Shown here: one piece after another, positions 50,189 to 59,560 of the stretch | How the letters are laid out: each line of letters begins with the position of its first letter | Position numbering within the stretch: the stretch's first letter is position 1 | From: Bacteroidales bacterium | Lineage (GTDB): Bacteria > Bacteroidota > Bacteroidia > Bacteroidales > F082 | DNA length: 64,000 nucleotides | NCBI GenBank assembly: GCA_017538795.1 | Contig: JAFYIE010000066.1 | Location: forward strand, 1-64,000 | Direction: 5' to 3' | Notes under the pieces: generated by a model | What the model was told of the DNA's origin: nothing | The model's database searches: none | Seen by the model: the letters and a program-made list of their open reading frames with translations, nothing else | Program-made: the position numbers and the translations under genes

Positions 50189-51343
50189 ATGATACCCGAA
50201 CAATTTGAAGATATAAGGTCGTATAAAGACGATGAGATTCCGGCTGCGATGGAATATTTCATCAACGACGAGGCATCACTCGCGACAGCGAAAATGGTGC
50301 TTCCCGATATGTCAGACGACGAAATTAAAAATTTGTTGAGAAGCATTAAGACAACCGACGACTTTCAACGTATAATGATGACACGTTTCGTTAAGTTGAT
50401 CATCGCTACAACCATGAAACACGTTGACTCTCAAGGATTTGAGCTCATCGACAAACACAAGGCATATCTTTTTACAGGCAATCACCGCGACATCACTCTG
50501 GATGCCTTCATCCTTCAGATGTGCATGTTTGAAAACGGCTTCGAGACATGCAACATCGCTTTCGGAGCCAACCTCATCTTCAATAAAACCATCGACATTT
50601 TCAGCAAGTCGAACAAGATGTTCAAGGTTGAAAGGTCGCAGAACGTCAGGGAGTTAACACAAAATTCGCAGCATCTCTCAGATTATATCAGGTATCTTAT
50701 CAGAGACAACAAATCAGTTTGGATCGCGCAACGTAACGGCAGGACGAAAGACGGCAACGACAAGACCGACCACGGCTTGCTAACGATGTTCTCGATGTCG
50801 GGCGACAGAAAAAATCTCGTGCCGAATCTCGCTGAACTAAACATCACACCTGTAGCGACTTCTTACGAATACGAGCCTTGCGCCATGATGAAAGCCCGCG
50901 AAAGCTATATCAAAGAGCGCGATGGCGTTTATGTGAAGAAACCTAACGAAGACTTTGAAAGCGTGGTCTCGGGCATACAGAAGAAGAAAGGCATCATGAA
51001 TATCGCCATCTGCCCTACCATCACGTACGACGATTTGAAACAATACGAAGGCGCAGACAAGCATGAGATTGTCCCGGCAATAGCCGACATGATCGACAAA
51101 AGAATCTACGAAAGATACAGGCTCTACCCGAACAACTACATCGCATACGACTGGTTGTCAGGAACTTCCACCTTCAAGAATTATTACACGCAGGAAGAGA
51201 AAGACAAATTCAAAGCCTATTGCGATAAGATTTTCTCGAAGCTTCTGGAAGAACTCGGCAATGACGCGGAGAAACGGTTCACGGAGATTTTATTGGGAAT
51301 CTACGCCATTCCTGTTGAAAATCATATCAAAGCGACGAAGTAA
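50189..51343 (+). CDS. Glycerol-phosphate acyltransferase-like (PlsC/PlsB superfamily) protein
   Basis: The 384-residue protein has acyltransferase block I LFTGNHRDITLDAFIL (NHRD, with His-x5-Asp) and a second block around WIAQRNGRTKDG. Block III is less clear. The rest is helical and charged with no membrane span, so it is probably peripheral. It likely acylates a glycerol-phosphate intermediate in phospholipid or lipoprotein metabolism. It is co-transcribed with sppA; the stop codon abuts the convergent ABC-F stop with no gap. Confidence 0.75.
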   Translation: MIPEQFEDIRSYKDDEIPAAMEYFINDEASLATAKMVLPDMSDDEIKNLLRSIKTTDDFQRIMMTRFVKLIIATTMKHVDSQGFELIDKHKAYLFTGNHRDITLDAFILQMCMFENGFETCNIAFGANLIFNKTIDIFSKSNKMFKVERSQNVRELTQNSQHLSDYIRYLIRDNKSVWIAQRNGRTKDGNDKTDHGLLTMFSMSGDRKNLVPNLAELNITPVATSYEYEPCAMMKARESYIKERDGVYVKKPNEDFESVVSGIQKKKGIMNIAICPTITYDDLKQYEGADKHEIVPAIADMIDKRIYERYRLYPNNYIAYDWLSGTSTFKNYYTQEEKDKFKAYCDKIFSKLLEELGNDAEKRFTEILLGIYAIPVENHIKATK

Positions 51344-53260
51344 CTACATTGCGAGTTCACCCCATTTGTCGATAAGGTACTGCAAATCTTCTTTTTTCTT
51401 GCCATACGACCAGTAAAAGTCGTCGTCAACCTTGACTTCAGGGTGCACTGAAGGATTTGCCATTATCTCGTCGAGTGTGGCAAGTTCTTTCTCCAAAGCA
51501 TCGATCTGTTCCTCCAATTTCTTGATTTCCTTCTCGACACGACGTTTCTCACGGTCATCAGCTTTCTTCGCCTCGTAGTCGATCTTATTCTGGGATACGA
51601 CGGGTGCCTGTTGCTGTTGCACCTTCTGCTGACGGTTCAAATCGTCGAGTTCCTTCAGGCGTTTTTCTTCAAGAAAATCATAGATGTCGCCGATATATTC
51701 CTTGATATGCGGCTTTTTGAACTCGTAAACCTTAGTTGTCAAGCCCTGCAAGAAATCGCGGTCGTGGGAGACGACAATAAGCGTACCGTCGAACTGTATC
51801 AAGGCCGATTTGAGGATATCTTTCGAGAGCATGTCGAGGTGGTTCGTAGGCTCGTCGAGGATGAGCAAGTTGGTCGGGAAAAGCAACATTTTAGCCAACG
51901 ACAGACGAGCTTTTTCGCCTCCCGAAAGCACCTTCACCTTTTTGTCGATGGTCTCGCCACTGAACAGGAACGCCCCGAGCAGCGACTTCACCTTCACGCG
52001 CATATCGCCTGTTGCGACGTCGTCCAATGTCTCAAACACGGTCTTGTCCGGGTCGAGCATATCCTGTTGATTCTGAGCGTAATAGCCGATTTTCACCTCG
52101 TGACCGAGCTTCACCTCGCCGGTATGATCCAGCACGCCAGCAATGATTTTTGATAACGTCGATTTGCCTTCGCCGTTGCGACCGACAAAAGCGATCTTTT
52201 CCCCTCTCGGAATCAGCAGATTGATGTCGTTGAGGATATTTTTCTCACCGTACGACTTCGACACGTGGCTCAGCTCCAATGTCACCTTGCCCGAATGCGG
52301 CGCAGGCGGGAACTTGAAGTGCATCACCGACTTGTCGCGGTCGTCGATTTCGACCACTTCCATCTTCTCGAGCTGTTTCACACGCGACTGCACCTGTTTC
52401 GCCTTCGTAGCTTTATAACGAAAACGCTCAATGAAAGCCTCTATCTCTTTTATCTCACGCTGTTGGTTGTCGAACGCCGCCTTTTGCATGTCGATACGCT
52501 CCTCGCGACGCTCCACAAACTCGGTGTAGGCGCATTTGTAGTCGTAAATCTTACCTCCCGAGATCTCGATGGTTCGAATTGTGATATGGTCAAGGAAAGC
52601 GCGGTCGTGCGACACCATGAAGATGGCGCCGTAGTAGTTTTTCAAATAGTTTTCGAGCCATTGAATTGACTCGATGTCGAGGTGGTTCGTGGGCTCGTCG
52701 AGAAGCAGAAGCTTCGGTTTGCGCAACAATATCTTTGCCAGCTCCACACGCATCTGCCATCCGTTGCTGAACTCGTTCATCTCGCGCGTCATATCCTCAT
52801 GGTCGAAGCCCAATCCCACTAAAATCCGTTCAGCCTCGCCTTCCACGTTATGGCCACCAATGAGAGTAAGCCGCTCGTTCAAGGCGCTCATTCTCTCGCA
52901 GAGCTTCTGATAGCCATCAGTCTCATAATCAGTACGTTGCGAAAGCTCATCCTGAAGTTTCGCAAGATTCCTCTCAATCTGATGATACTCCTCGAACGCC
53001 GTCATCGTCTCTTCGAGGACAGTCTTGGTGGAATGGATGTTCTTTTCCTGCGGCAGATAGCCGATAGTGACATCGTCCGACATCACCACGCCGCCATGCG
53101 AAGGCTGCTCAAGCCCTGCAATGATACGGATCAGCGTGGTTTTACCGGCACCGTTCTTACCCACGAGACCGATGCGATCCTTCTCCCGAATCATAAAGTT
53201 GATGTCGGTGAAAAGGTCCTGACCCGTAAAATGTATGCTAAGATTCTGTATCGAAATCAT
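51344..53260 (-). CDS. ABC-F family ATPase (ribosome-associated, Uup/YheS-like)
   Basis: The 638-residue soluble protein has two ABC cassettes and no membrane domain. Walker A motifs are GLVGKNGAGKTT and AFVGRNGEGKST. One signature LSGGEKARLSLAK lies in the second domain, with a degenerate one (EFSNGWQMRVELAK) in the first. Walker B/H pairs are LLLLDEPTNHLD and LILDEPTNHLD. The linker is charged and the C-terminal tail is coiled-coil-like (KRRVEKEIKKLEEQIDALEK). ABC-F proteins act on stalled ribosomes. Its start shares one base with the EndoI stop. Confidence 0.92.
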   Translation of the reverse strand: MISIQNLSIHFTGQDLFTDINFMIREKDRIGLVGKNGAGKTTLIRIIAGLEQPSHGGVVMSDDVTIGYLPQEKNIHSTKTVLEETMTAFEEYHQIERNLAKLQDELSQRTDYETDGYQKLCERMSALNERLTLIGGHNVEGEAERILVGLGFDHEDMTREMNEFSNGWQMRVELAKILLRKPKLLLLDEPTNHLDIESIQWLENYLKNYYGAIFMVSHDRAFLDHITIRTIEISGGKIYDYKCAYTEFVERREERIDMQKAAFDNQQREIKEIEAFIERFRYKATKAKQVQSRVKQLEKMEVVEIDDRDKSVMHFKFPPAPHSGKVTLELSHVSKSYGEKNILNDINLLIPRGEKIAFVGRNGEGKSTLSKIIAGVLDHTGEVKLGHEVKIGYYAQNQQDMLDPDKTVFETLDDVATGDMRVKVKSLLGAFLFSGETIDKKVKVLSGGEKARLSLAKMLLFPTNLLILDEPTNHLDMLSKDILKSALIQFDGTLIVVSHDRDFLQGLTTKVYEFKKPHIKEYIGDIYDFLEEKRLKELDDLNRQQKVQQQQAPVVSQNKIDYEAKKADDREKRRVEKEIKKLEEQIDALEKELATLDEIMANPSVHPEVKVDDDFYWSYGKKKEDLQYLIDKWGELAM

Positions 53261-54312
53261 TACTGCACAACAACTTTTTTAAGTACCGAGCCTCCGTTAT
53301 GCGAGATCACGTTCATGAAATATATGCCGCTGTTGAAGCTGCCGACGTCGATTGAATTCTGCTCGTCGGCATTGCTAACATCAAGAGTGAGAACAAGTTG
53401 ACCTATTGAATTGTACATGTAGACAGCATCAAGATTCTCACCTTTTATATTGATGGTTGATGTCGCAGGGTTCGGCCACACGTTAACCAACACTGTGTAT
53501 TCGTTTTCATCCACGTTCCAATGCGGATCCCAAATCTTTTCGGCGAATTCCGGATAATCGACGAACGGGTTTCTGTTGCGCTGGATGTTATAAACGGCGT
53601 TGTTTCTGTTGATTTCCTTGTCGTCGACGGGGTCTTCCTCGTGCCAGCGGAGCAGCATTGTCATCGCCCAGTCTTTGATGACCGACTTGTTTGTCATGTC
53701 GGACGTGCTCCAGCTGCTGTCTTCCTGGTAGTAGCGCACGCTGACGTACATGAGAGCGCGGGCGATGTCGCCTTTATATTCGTCGATAGGCTCGAACACG
53801 GTGCCGTTGTATCCGCTGACTGTGTTAGAGCCAAGTTTGCTGCCATTTTGTGAGGTCCACGATGCATTTCCGACCTCGCCGAAGGCATAATTATCGCGTT
53901 TGTTGTTAACCCAGCCGTCGGTAGGATATACATGATGCAGGTCGGTTTTATGCGTGCCGTCGTTGCTTGTCCACGATTGCGCCCAGAGGTGCTCACGGTT
54001 GTAGCAGTCGCCCTCGCCGTTATAGCTGCCGCATTGGTCGTCACCTAAAACGAATTGGTATGGAGGCGTTCCGTTTGGCACATCGGAATAGATATCCCAG
54101 ACATAGTTGGTACCTGGCCGTTTGTCGGTCTGATAATATGCGCTCCACAAGCCGCTATACGACGCATGGTCGTCGTTTTTGATAATGTTATGCAGAGCCG
54201 TTTTCAGGGCGTTTCCGGTGAGGCCTTCGGTGCCGTTGTAATAGTTTTGAGGCTGTGCATTGAGGGTAACAGCCGCGATTATCAGGGTTAATATTAAATA
54301 TAATTTTTTCAT
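53260..54312 (-). CDS. T9SS-exported endonuclease I (EndA/NucM-like)
   Basis: The 350-residue protein has signal peptide MKKLYLILTLIIAAVTLNAQ and an endonuclease I domain. REHLWAQSW and THKTDLHHVYPTDGWVNNKR give the His-Me/beta-beta-alpha metal site. RNRNPFVDYPEFAEKIW is the family C-terminal signature. A T9SS sorting domain follows (VNVWPNPATSTINI to GSVLKKVVVQ). It degrades extracellular DNA, perhaps for nutrition or trap escape. It is unexpectedly coupled to an ABC-F gene by a TAATG overlap. Confidence 0.92.
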   Translation of the reverse strand: MKKLYLILTLIIAAVTLNAQPQNYYNGTEGLTGNALKTALHNIIKNDDHASYSGLWSAYYQTDKRPGTNYVWDIYSDVPNGTPPYQFVLGDDQCGSYNGEGDCYNREHLWAQSWTSNDGTHKTDLHHVYPTDGWVNNKRDNYAFGEVGNASWTSQNGSKLGSNTVSGYNGTVFEPIDEYKGDIARALMYVSVRYYQEDSSWSTSDMTNKSVIKDWAMTMLLRWHEEDPVDDKEINRNNAVYNIQRNRNPFVDYPEFAEKIWDPHWNVDENEYTVLVNVWPNPATSTINIKGENLDAVYMYNSIGQLVLTLDVSNADEQNSIDVGSFNSGIYFMNVISHNGGSVLKKVVVQ

Positions 54313-54355
54313 TATCAGATATTTAAAAAATTTTTAATTATATTGTTTTAGATTA

Positions 54356-54363
54356 CAAATATA
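54356..54363 (-). promoter_or_regulatory. -7 box of EndoI/ABC-F
   Basis: TATATTTG on the minus strand, about 43 bases before the EndoI ATG and just past the hicB stop. Confidence 0.5.
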
Positions 54364-54373
54364 CAAAATATTA

Positions 54374-54781
54374 TCATGCTGTAACAGATTGCAACTCTTT
54401 TCCTAAAGAATGAAGCGCATTGACGATTTTATCCTGCTGTTTTTTCATAGGATGGCTTCTTCCACAGATATAATGCCCAAGTTGTCTTTCATTGATGCCT
54501 GTCAGTCTTGACAAGGCGGCTCTTGTGATGATTTTATCATAACAATACAAAATAGTTTGAATATTCATTTGATATTCAAAAACATATTGACCGTCAAAAA
54601 CCTTAGGATAATCTCTTTTATCAGCTTTTGCACACTCGATATAAAAATCCACGCTTTCCTGAATATATTTTGAAAAATCGGTAAAGTTGCCTGTAAATGC
54701 AACCACCCAGCCTGGCAATAACTCACAACTTGCACTGAATCCTTTTTCTGTTTTCGATGTTAAAATAATAACTTTTTCCAT
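54374..54781 (-). CDS. hicB: HicB-family antitoxin with C-terminal helix-turn-helix
   Basis: The 135-residue protein has an N-terminal HicB fold, IILTSKTEKGFSASCELLPG followed by WVVAFTGNFTDFSKYIQESV. The C-terminal half is an XRE-like DNA-binding domain (ITRAALSRLTGINERQLGHYICG). It neutralises HicA and represses the operon. The gene follows hicA by one base, the usual toxin-first order. A palindrome overlapping the promoter is the probable operator. Confidence 0.85.
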   Translation of the reverse strand: MEKVIILTSKTEKGFSASCELLPGWVVAFTGNFTDFSKYIQESVDFYIECAKADKRDYPKVFDGQYVFEYQMNIQTILYCYDKIITRAALSRLTGINERQLGHYICGRSHPMKKQQDKIVNALHSLGKELQSVTA

Positions 54782-54782
54782 A

Positions 54783-54980
54783 TTAAAACTCTATTCCTGA
54801 TTGATTTTCAATACTTTTCAATTCAAAACCCCAAGTATCGTAACTTGGTTTTCCATTCACTGTCACAACTCCAGATTTCTCAGGATGCTTAAACTGTCTG
54901 TGACTCCCTTTTTGTCTGTCGATGAACCATCCGTTCTCCATCAACTTTTTGATTATAAAACTAACTTTAACTACCTTCAT
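54783..54980 (-). CDS. hicA: HicA-family toxin
   Basis: The 65-residue protein has the HicA layout: helix VSFIIKKLMENGWFIDRQKG, catalytic His in GSHRQFKHPEKSG, and VVTVNGKP strand. The C-terminal segment is shorter and less conserved than in the first HicA of the window, but the His and basic strand are intact. It forms a second, independent hicAB locus whose components are not closely similar to the 15.5-kb pair. Confidence 0.85.
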   Translation of the reverse strand: MKVVKVSFIIKKLMENGWFIDRQKGSHRQFKHPEKSGVVTVNGKPSYDTWGFELKSIENQSGIEF

Positions 54981-55002
54981 AAATTCAGATTTTTGTTCTC
55001 GG

Positions 55003-55027
55003 CAAAAATAGTAATAATACTATTACT
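55003..55027 (-). promoter_or_regulatory. hicAB promoter with overlapping operator palindrome
   Basis: -7 box TATTTTTG (55003-55010) abuts AGTAATA-GTAT-TATTACT (55010-55027), an 18-bp dyad just upstream of the box. Its position is right for autorepression by the HTH-bearing HicB. Confidence 0.6.
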
Positions 55028-55151
55028 TGTCAAGAGTTTTCATGAAAAAAATTTATTTTTCGCAAAAATATATCAAAGCACAACACCTCCGACATTTTTA
55101 ACTTAACTTGCAGAAAAAAGGTGGAAATCTTAAAAAAATTTAACAATTTTT

Positions 55152-55198
55152 GCCATTACATGGCGGTTTTTTGTTCTTTCCATCATGGGAAAGAACAA
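55152..55198. terminator. Two small hairpins after the tnaA operon
   Basis: GCCAT-TAC-ATGGC with an adjoining T-run (plus strand), and TTGTTCTTTCC (55171-55181) pairing with GGAAAGAACAA (55188-55198). They lie downstream of the MntP-like gene. The remainder of 55028-55264 is AT-rich with no gene seen. Confidence 0.5.
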
Positions 55199-55264
55199 GA
55201 AAGACTGCCTGTTAAGGCATAATAATCAATTTAATAATCTAAATTTGATTGAAATGACGATAGA

Positions 55265-55804
55265 TTAAAATATCGCTACGAAGCCTGTGGCAAGCACTGC
55301 CAAAGCCGCAGCGATGTTCAGTAAGCTGTTAATCAACAGTTTTGTTTGCGAAAACTTGGTTCCTATTCCGATGAATCCCCAAATAAGCGAGATCCCTATT
55401 ATATATAAAGGTGTGATTTTTCCAAATAAAGGCAAAAATGCCGCATCAGCTATCAATCCAGCTATTAAAGTATTGATACCCAAGGCAATAGATAAGATTA
55501 TCAGTTGTTTTGGTTTGTCGATAAGGAAAAGGTTCTTTCCGCTTTTGATTTTCAGTGTGTCGAGAATCATCCTGAATGCTATCATGAAACAAAGGATGAA
55601 TACGATGACCTTGGCGAAACCCTCGAATCGGTTCATAAACGTGCCGCCGAGCAACGAGCCAAGCCAGTACATCAGCCCCTGCCCTGCCGCCAAGGCGCAG
55701 ATGAATAAAAAATTGCGCCACCAACCACTGCGTTTCTCTATGTTAAACGCAGTGGAGGCGGTGCATATACAAAATGTCAATGCAATGACAAATGCAAAAT
55801 TCAT
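55265..55804 (-). CDS. MntP-like integral membrane protein, atypical
   Basis: The 179-residue, six-helix protein has the two-fold internal layout of MntP/UPF0059 manganese exporters (FAFVIALTFCICTASTAFN; LIILSIALGINTLIAGLIAD). The helix-1 and helix-4 aspartates of true MntP (LSMDAFAV and SIDALAVG) are replaced here by neutral residues (ICTASTAF and GINTLIAG). Manganese export is therefore doubtful. It begins 1 base after the tnaA stop region (55804 against 55805), so it is tightly co-transcribed with tryptophanase. Confidence 0.55.
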   Translation of the reverse strand: MNFAFVIALTFCICTASTAFNIEKRSGWWRNFLFICALAAGQGLMYWLGSLLGGTFMNRFEGFAKVIVFILCFMIAFRMILDTLKIKSGKNLFLIDKPKQLIILSIALGINTLIAGLIADAAFLPLFGKITPLYIIGISLIWGFIGIGTKFSQTKLLINSLLNIAAALAVLATGFVAIF

Positions 55805-57181
55805 TTATTTCAAACGTTTGAATTGGCAGGTGAAGTGACGCATCAATTCAGCTTCCCAGGTGATTTCCAAACCACGTTTGATGGTGTCGCGGCGGTCGTA
55901 AACGTTCTTCAGAGCTGCTGCGATGACGTCCATGTGGTTGTTGGTGTAAACACGGCGTGGGATGCACAGACGCACGAAGTCGTTGCCACCGAAACGGTTT
56001 TCACGTGTAACAGGGTCACGGTCGGCGAGAACGTAACCGATTTCGCAAGCGCGGATACCTGCTTCGAGGTAGAGCTCGCATGTCAAAGTCTGTGCAGGGA
56101 ACTCTTCCTTAGGGATGTTGGTCAAAACCTTGTCAGCATCGACGAAGATGGCGTGACCACCGGCAGGACGCTGGTAAGGAATGCCGTATTCATCGAGTTT
56201 CGAAGCGAGGTAGTGCACCTGTTTTATACGTGTCTCGACCATTTCGAATTCGATGTTTTCCTTCAAACCGACGGCGAGAGCATCCATATCACGGCCGTTC
56301 ATACCACCGTATGTGAGGAAGCCTTCGAACGGGATGCAGAACAACTTGGCACCTTCGTACCAGTCCTTCTTATTTGTTGCGATGAAGCCGCCCATGTTGA
56401 CGAGAGCGTCTTTCTTTGCTGACATTGTCATTGAGTCGGCATAGCTGAACATCTCTTTCACGATCTCGCGGAGGGTCTTGTTTTCATAACCTTTCTCACG
56501 TGTCTTGATGAAATATGCGTTCTCGATGAAACGAGCGCTGTCGATGTTGACCGGCACGCCGTATTTATGACAGAGTTCGCAGGTCTCGCGGACGTTCTGC
56601 ATTGAAACAGGCTGTCCGCCGACGGTGTTGTTTGTCACTGTCAAGACGAAGAACGGGACGTTGCCTTTGTTTTCCTTCAAAATCTTCTCGAGTTTCTCGA
56701 GGTCGACATTGCCTTTGAAAGGAGCTTCGAGCTGTGTGTCGTAAGCCTCACGCACTGTGACGTCGATAGCGAATGCCTTACGGCTCTCGATATGACCTTT
56801 TGTTGTGTCGAAATGAGCGTTGCCCGGGATGATCTGACCTGGTTTCACGAGATATGAGAACAGCACGTTCTCAGCGGCGCGGCCCTGGTGTGTAGGGATA
56901 ACATATTCAAAACCAGTGAGTTCGGTGATGGTGTCTTTCATGTGATAGAAAGAACGAGCGCCGCCGTAGCTTTCGTCGCCCTGCATCATAGCTGCCCACT
57001 GACGGTCGCTCATGGCGCCTGTACCTGAGTCGGTGAGAAGGTCGATGTAGACGTAGTCGCTCTTCAACATAAACACATTCTGATGGGCTTCGTTGAGCCA
57101 CTTTTCACGTTGTTCGCGAGTGGATTTCTTGATAGGTTCAACCATCTTGATTTTCCACGCTTCTGCAAATGGTAATTCCAT
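55805..57181 (-). CDS. tnaA: Tryptophanase
   Basis: The 458-residue PLP lyase converts tryptophan to indole, pyruvate and ammonia. It has DLLTDSGTGAMSDRQWA, PTHQGRAAENVLF, SARFIENAYFIK and the PLP-lysine MSAKKDALVNMGG. Choice of tryptophanase over tyrosine phenol-lyase rests on GIRACEIGYVLADRDP, which has Ile where the lyase has the phenol-specific Arg (MERG). I chose the ATG at 57181; a TTG lies three codons upstream. It has its own promoter and is followed by an MntP-like gene. Confidence 0.92.
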   Translation of the reverse strand: MELPFAEAWKIKMVEPIKKSTREQREKWLNEAHQNVFMLKSDYVYIDLLTDSGTGAMSDRQWAAMMQGDESYGGARSFYHMKDTITELTGFEYVIPTHQGRAAENVLFSYLVKPGQIIPGNAHFDTTKGHIESRKAFAIDVTVREAYDTQLEAPFKGNVDLEKLEKILKENKGNVPFFVLTVTNNTVGGQPVSMQNVRETCELCHKYGVPVNIDSARFIENAYFIKTREKGYENKTLREIVKEMFSYADSMTMSAKKDALVNMGGFIATNKKDWYEGAKLFCIPFEGFLTYGGMNGRDMDALAVGLKENIEFEMVETRIKQVHYLASKLDEYGIPYQRPAGGHAIFVDADKVLTNIPKEEFPAQTLTCELYLEAGIRACEIGYVLADRDPVTRENRFGGNDFVRLCIPRRVYTNNHMDVIAAALKNVYDRRDTIKRGLEITWEAELMRHFTCQFKRLK

Positions 57182-57253
57182 GATATTCAATATTTTAGAT
57201 TTAATAATTCAAAGATTTAAAGATTCGAAAATTTCTCCTTATTAAAAGGTCTG

Positions 57254-57261
57254 CAAAAGTA
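57254..57261 (-). promoter_or_regulatory. -7 box of tnaA
   Basis: TACTTTTG on the minus strand. The leader of about 70 nt contains no TnaC-like peptide with a conserved Trp. Confidence 0.55.
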
Positions 57262-57288
57262 CGATTTTTTTTGATTTTATTTAAAAAA

Positions 57289-58689
57289 TCATTTAATAAA
57301 TTTTCCAACCTTTGTTTTTCCGTTAAAGTCAACAGCTTCAATGAGATACGTGCCGACAGCGAGTTTTGTGATGTCGATTTCAACGACTGTCTGGTCTTTC
57401 ACTGAAATCTTTTTCACCGTCTGGCCTTTGATATTGAAAATTTTGATCTTTTTCAAGCCTTCCGAATCGATTTTTATCACTGAAGAGGCTGGATTAGGAT
57501 AGATTTTCAATGAGTCGGACGATGTGTTTTCCTCAACAACGTCATCATCGAGAGAGTCGGCGCCGTCGGTGAGCCATTCGAGGCTGAAATTGTAGAATGC
57601 CGTAAGATAATTTCCCATCTCGCCAGCCGGATTTTCCTCAACATAAAGTCCTATGCTGCCGTCGGGAAGGACGCAGAGCGATGAATATGCCGAGCTGTAA
57701 GGGACGATCGTCTTGCTGACAGGCCACGTCTCGCCCTCGTCGTAGCTGATATAGACCGTGACGTCGGTACGCTGCGTTCCTTTTGGCACAGAGTGAAGTA
57801 ACCTGTTTTTGTTAGCTCCTTGATTTACAGAAGTATAACGTATCAAATCGCCGTTACACGCCGGTGCCGTGATGTCGTTCCAGGTCGAGGTTGTCGGTTG
57901 CCATGTCTCGCCACCGTCTTCGGAAATATTGTACCAGCGTTTGCCGCCGTGACGGATGCTCATGAGGATACGACCATCGACAAGTTCGGTGACTTTTGCT
58001 TCGTCGCCGCCGGTCGAGGCGCGTCCCGACACCTGCCATGTGACGCCGTTATCGTCGGAATAGACAGCGTAGTTGTTCAGCGACTGCGCCGAGCCTTCGC
58101 GTATTGCGGCCACGAACATGATTCTTCCTGTCTTGGTGAGGAGGCCGTTGCCAGAACCAAAGAACGAGGCGCGCCAGGTGGCGTGTTCAGGGATCACGCA
58201 GTTGTCGCCAAAGATGAAATGTGTGATGTCTTCAGGCTCCGTCCAAGTCTGACCATTATCGTAACTATATGATTTATAAGATCTTATCGGGTTGCTTGGA
58301 GTTGAATTCCAAAGCCCGACGCCACCCACGAAGACAGCGATAAGGCCGTTTTCGTCGTTGCTCCACGCCAGCGCGCAGTCGCCGAAGCCATGATTGTAGC
58401 CGGTGCCTTGCGCTATGGTGTACGGCTCGCTCCACGTCAAGCCGCCGTCGGTGCTGCGGTTGCAAATGATGTCGATATCTTGCGGAAGGTCGCCTTCGTT
58501 GTATTTCCGTTTGTCGGTGACAGCCACTATTGAGCCATCTTTCGCCGTGATGACGGCAGGGATGCGGTAGTTTGTCGAGCCATAATCGCCCGGATGGTAA
58601 AGCTCTGTGCGGGTAAACAGAGAGTCGTTTTGCGCAAAAGCGGCAACAGTCGCGAAAAAAGCGAAAATAAGGGTCAGGATTTTTTTCAT
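57289..58689 (-). CDS. T9SS-exported exo-alpha-sialidase
   Basis: The 466-residue protein has signal peptide MKKILTLIFAFFATVAAFAQ. The sialidase six-bladed propeller carries the arginine motif YRIPAV (FRIP-type) and five Asp-boxes: STDGGLTW, SYDNGQTW, SDDNGVTW, SEDGGETW and SYDEGETW. A C-terminal T9SS sorting domain follows (LKIYPNPASSVIKI to KVGKFIK). It should remove terminal sialic acid from mucin or host glycans outside the cell. No sialic-acid catabolic genes are nearby. I chose the ATG at 58689 because upstream codons lie before the promoter. Confidence 0.93.
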   Translation of the reverse strand: MKKILTLIFAFFATVAAFAQNDSLFTRTELYHPGDYGSTNYRIPAVITAKDGSIVAVTDKRKYNEGDLPQDIDIICNRSTDGGLTWSEPYTIAQGTGYNHGFGDCALAWSNDENGLIAVFVGGVGLWNSTPSNPIRSYKSYSYDNGQTWTEPEDITHFIFGDNCVIPEHATWRASFFGSGNGLLTKTGRIMFVAAIREGSAQSLNNYAVYSDDNGVTWQVSGRASTGGDEAKVTELVDGRILMSIRHGGKRWYNISEDGGETWQPTTSTWNDITAPACNGDLIRYTSVNQGANKNRLLHSVPKGTQRTDVTVYISYDEGETWPVSKTIVPYSSAYSSLCVLPDGSIGLYVEENPAGEMGNYLTAFYNFSLEWLTDGADSLDDDVVEENTSSDSLKIYPNPASSVIKIDSEGLKKIKIFNIKGQTVKKISVKDQTVVEIDITKLAVGTYLIEAVDFNGKTKVGKFIK

Positions 58690-58708
58690 AGAGATAGATT
58701 TTAAGTCG

Positions 58709-58716
58709 CAAATATA
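58709..58716 (-). promoter_or_regulatory. -7 box of the sialidase gene
   Basis: TATATTTG on the minus strand, 19 bases before ATG 58689. Confidence 0.55.
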
Positions 58717-58777
58717 CAAAATTTTCGAAACATTAAAAAAAAATATCCAAAACAGAACAAAATCAAAATAAGTTTCA

Positions 58778-58785
58778 TAACTTTG
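58778..58785 (+). promoter_or_regulatory. -7 box of the aquaporin gene
   Basis: TAACTTTG, 29 bases before ATG 58815. Confidence 0.55.
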
Positions 58786-58814
58786 CACTGCTAAAACTTT
58801 AAAATTTAAAAGTC

Positions 58815-59540
58815 ATGAAAACATGTAACAAGTTTTTCGCCGAGTTGTTCGGCACTTTCGTTTTGGTTTTCGGAGGTTGCGGCACAGCACTCTTCGGACA
58901 AGTTGGTTTTCTTGGTGTAGCTATCGCTTTCGGCTTGACCGTCATCGCGATGGCATACGGCATCGGTCACATCTCAGGCGCACATTTGAACCCTGCTGTG
59001 AGTTTCGGCGTATGGGCTAATGGACGCATGAGTTTCAAAGAGATGCTCACCTATTGGGCAGCTCAGATTATCGGCGGTATCATCGCGGGTGCATTGCTTT
59101 ATGTCATCTGGAACGCCGCAGGTCTTGGCAACACTGGCGTTTTCGCATCTAACGGCTACGGTCCAGACTTCGCTCAGGCAGCTGGCGACGGATATCTCAA
59201 GCTCACCACTGGTGGCGCCTTCCTCGTTGAGGCATTGCTCACCTTCGTGTTCTTGATGGTCATCCTCGGCATCACCGACAGCCGTCATGAGAACGGCAAG
59301 TTCGGCGGCTTAGCCATCGGTCTCACCTTGACTCTCATCCACCTCATCAGCATCCCGTTGACCAACACATCTGTCAACCCGGCTCGTTCACTCGGCGTGG
59401 CTATCTTCTCAGACTGCCCGACATGGAGCGCATGCGGTCAGGTGTGGTTGTTCATCGTGGCGCCGCTCGTTGGTGCATGCCTCGCAGGATTGGCATACAA
59501 ATGCATCATGGGGGACTGCTGCAAAAAGTGCGAGAAATAA
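58815..59540 (+). CDS. Aquaporin (AqpZ-like)
   Basis: The 241-residue six-helix MIP channel has two NPA boxes: [12 protein letters not shown] (about residue 58) and [10 protein letters not shown] (about 188). The selectivity-filter Arg follows the second NPA (NPARS), and the narrow-pore pattern fits water rather than glycerol. It ends with an unusual Cys/Lys-rich tail ([10 protein letters not shown]). It acts in the inner membrane. Downstream lies a cluster of four palindromic units. Confidence 0.92.
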   Translation: MKTCNKFFAELFGTFVLVFGGCGTALFGQVGFLGVAIAFGLTVIAMAYGIGHISGAHLNPAVSFGVWANGRMSFKEMLTYWAAQIIGGIIAGALLYVIWNAAGLGNTGVFASNGYGPDFAQAAGDGYLKLTTGGAFLVEALLTFVFLMVILGITDSRHENGKFGGLAIGLTLTLIHLISIPLTNTSVNPARSLGVAIFSDCPTWSACGQVWLFIVAPLVGACLAGLAYKCIMGDCCKKCEK

Positions 59541-59560
59541 TATTTGATTATTAGCAATCA

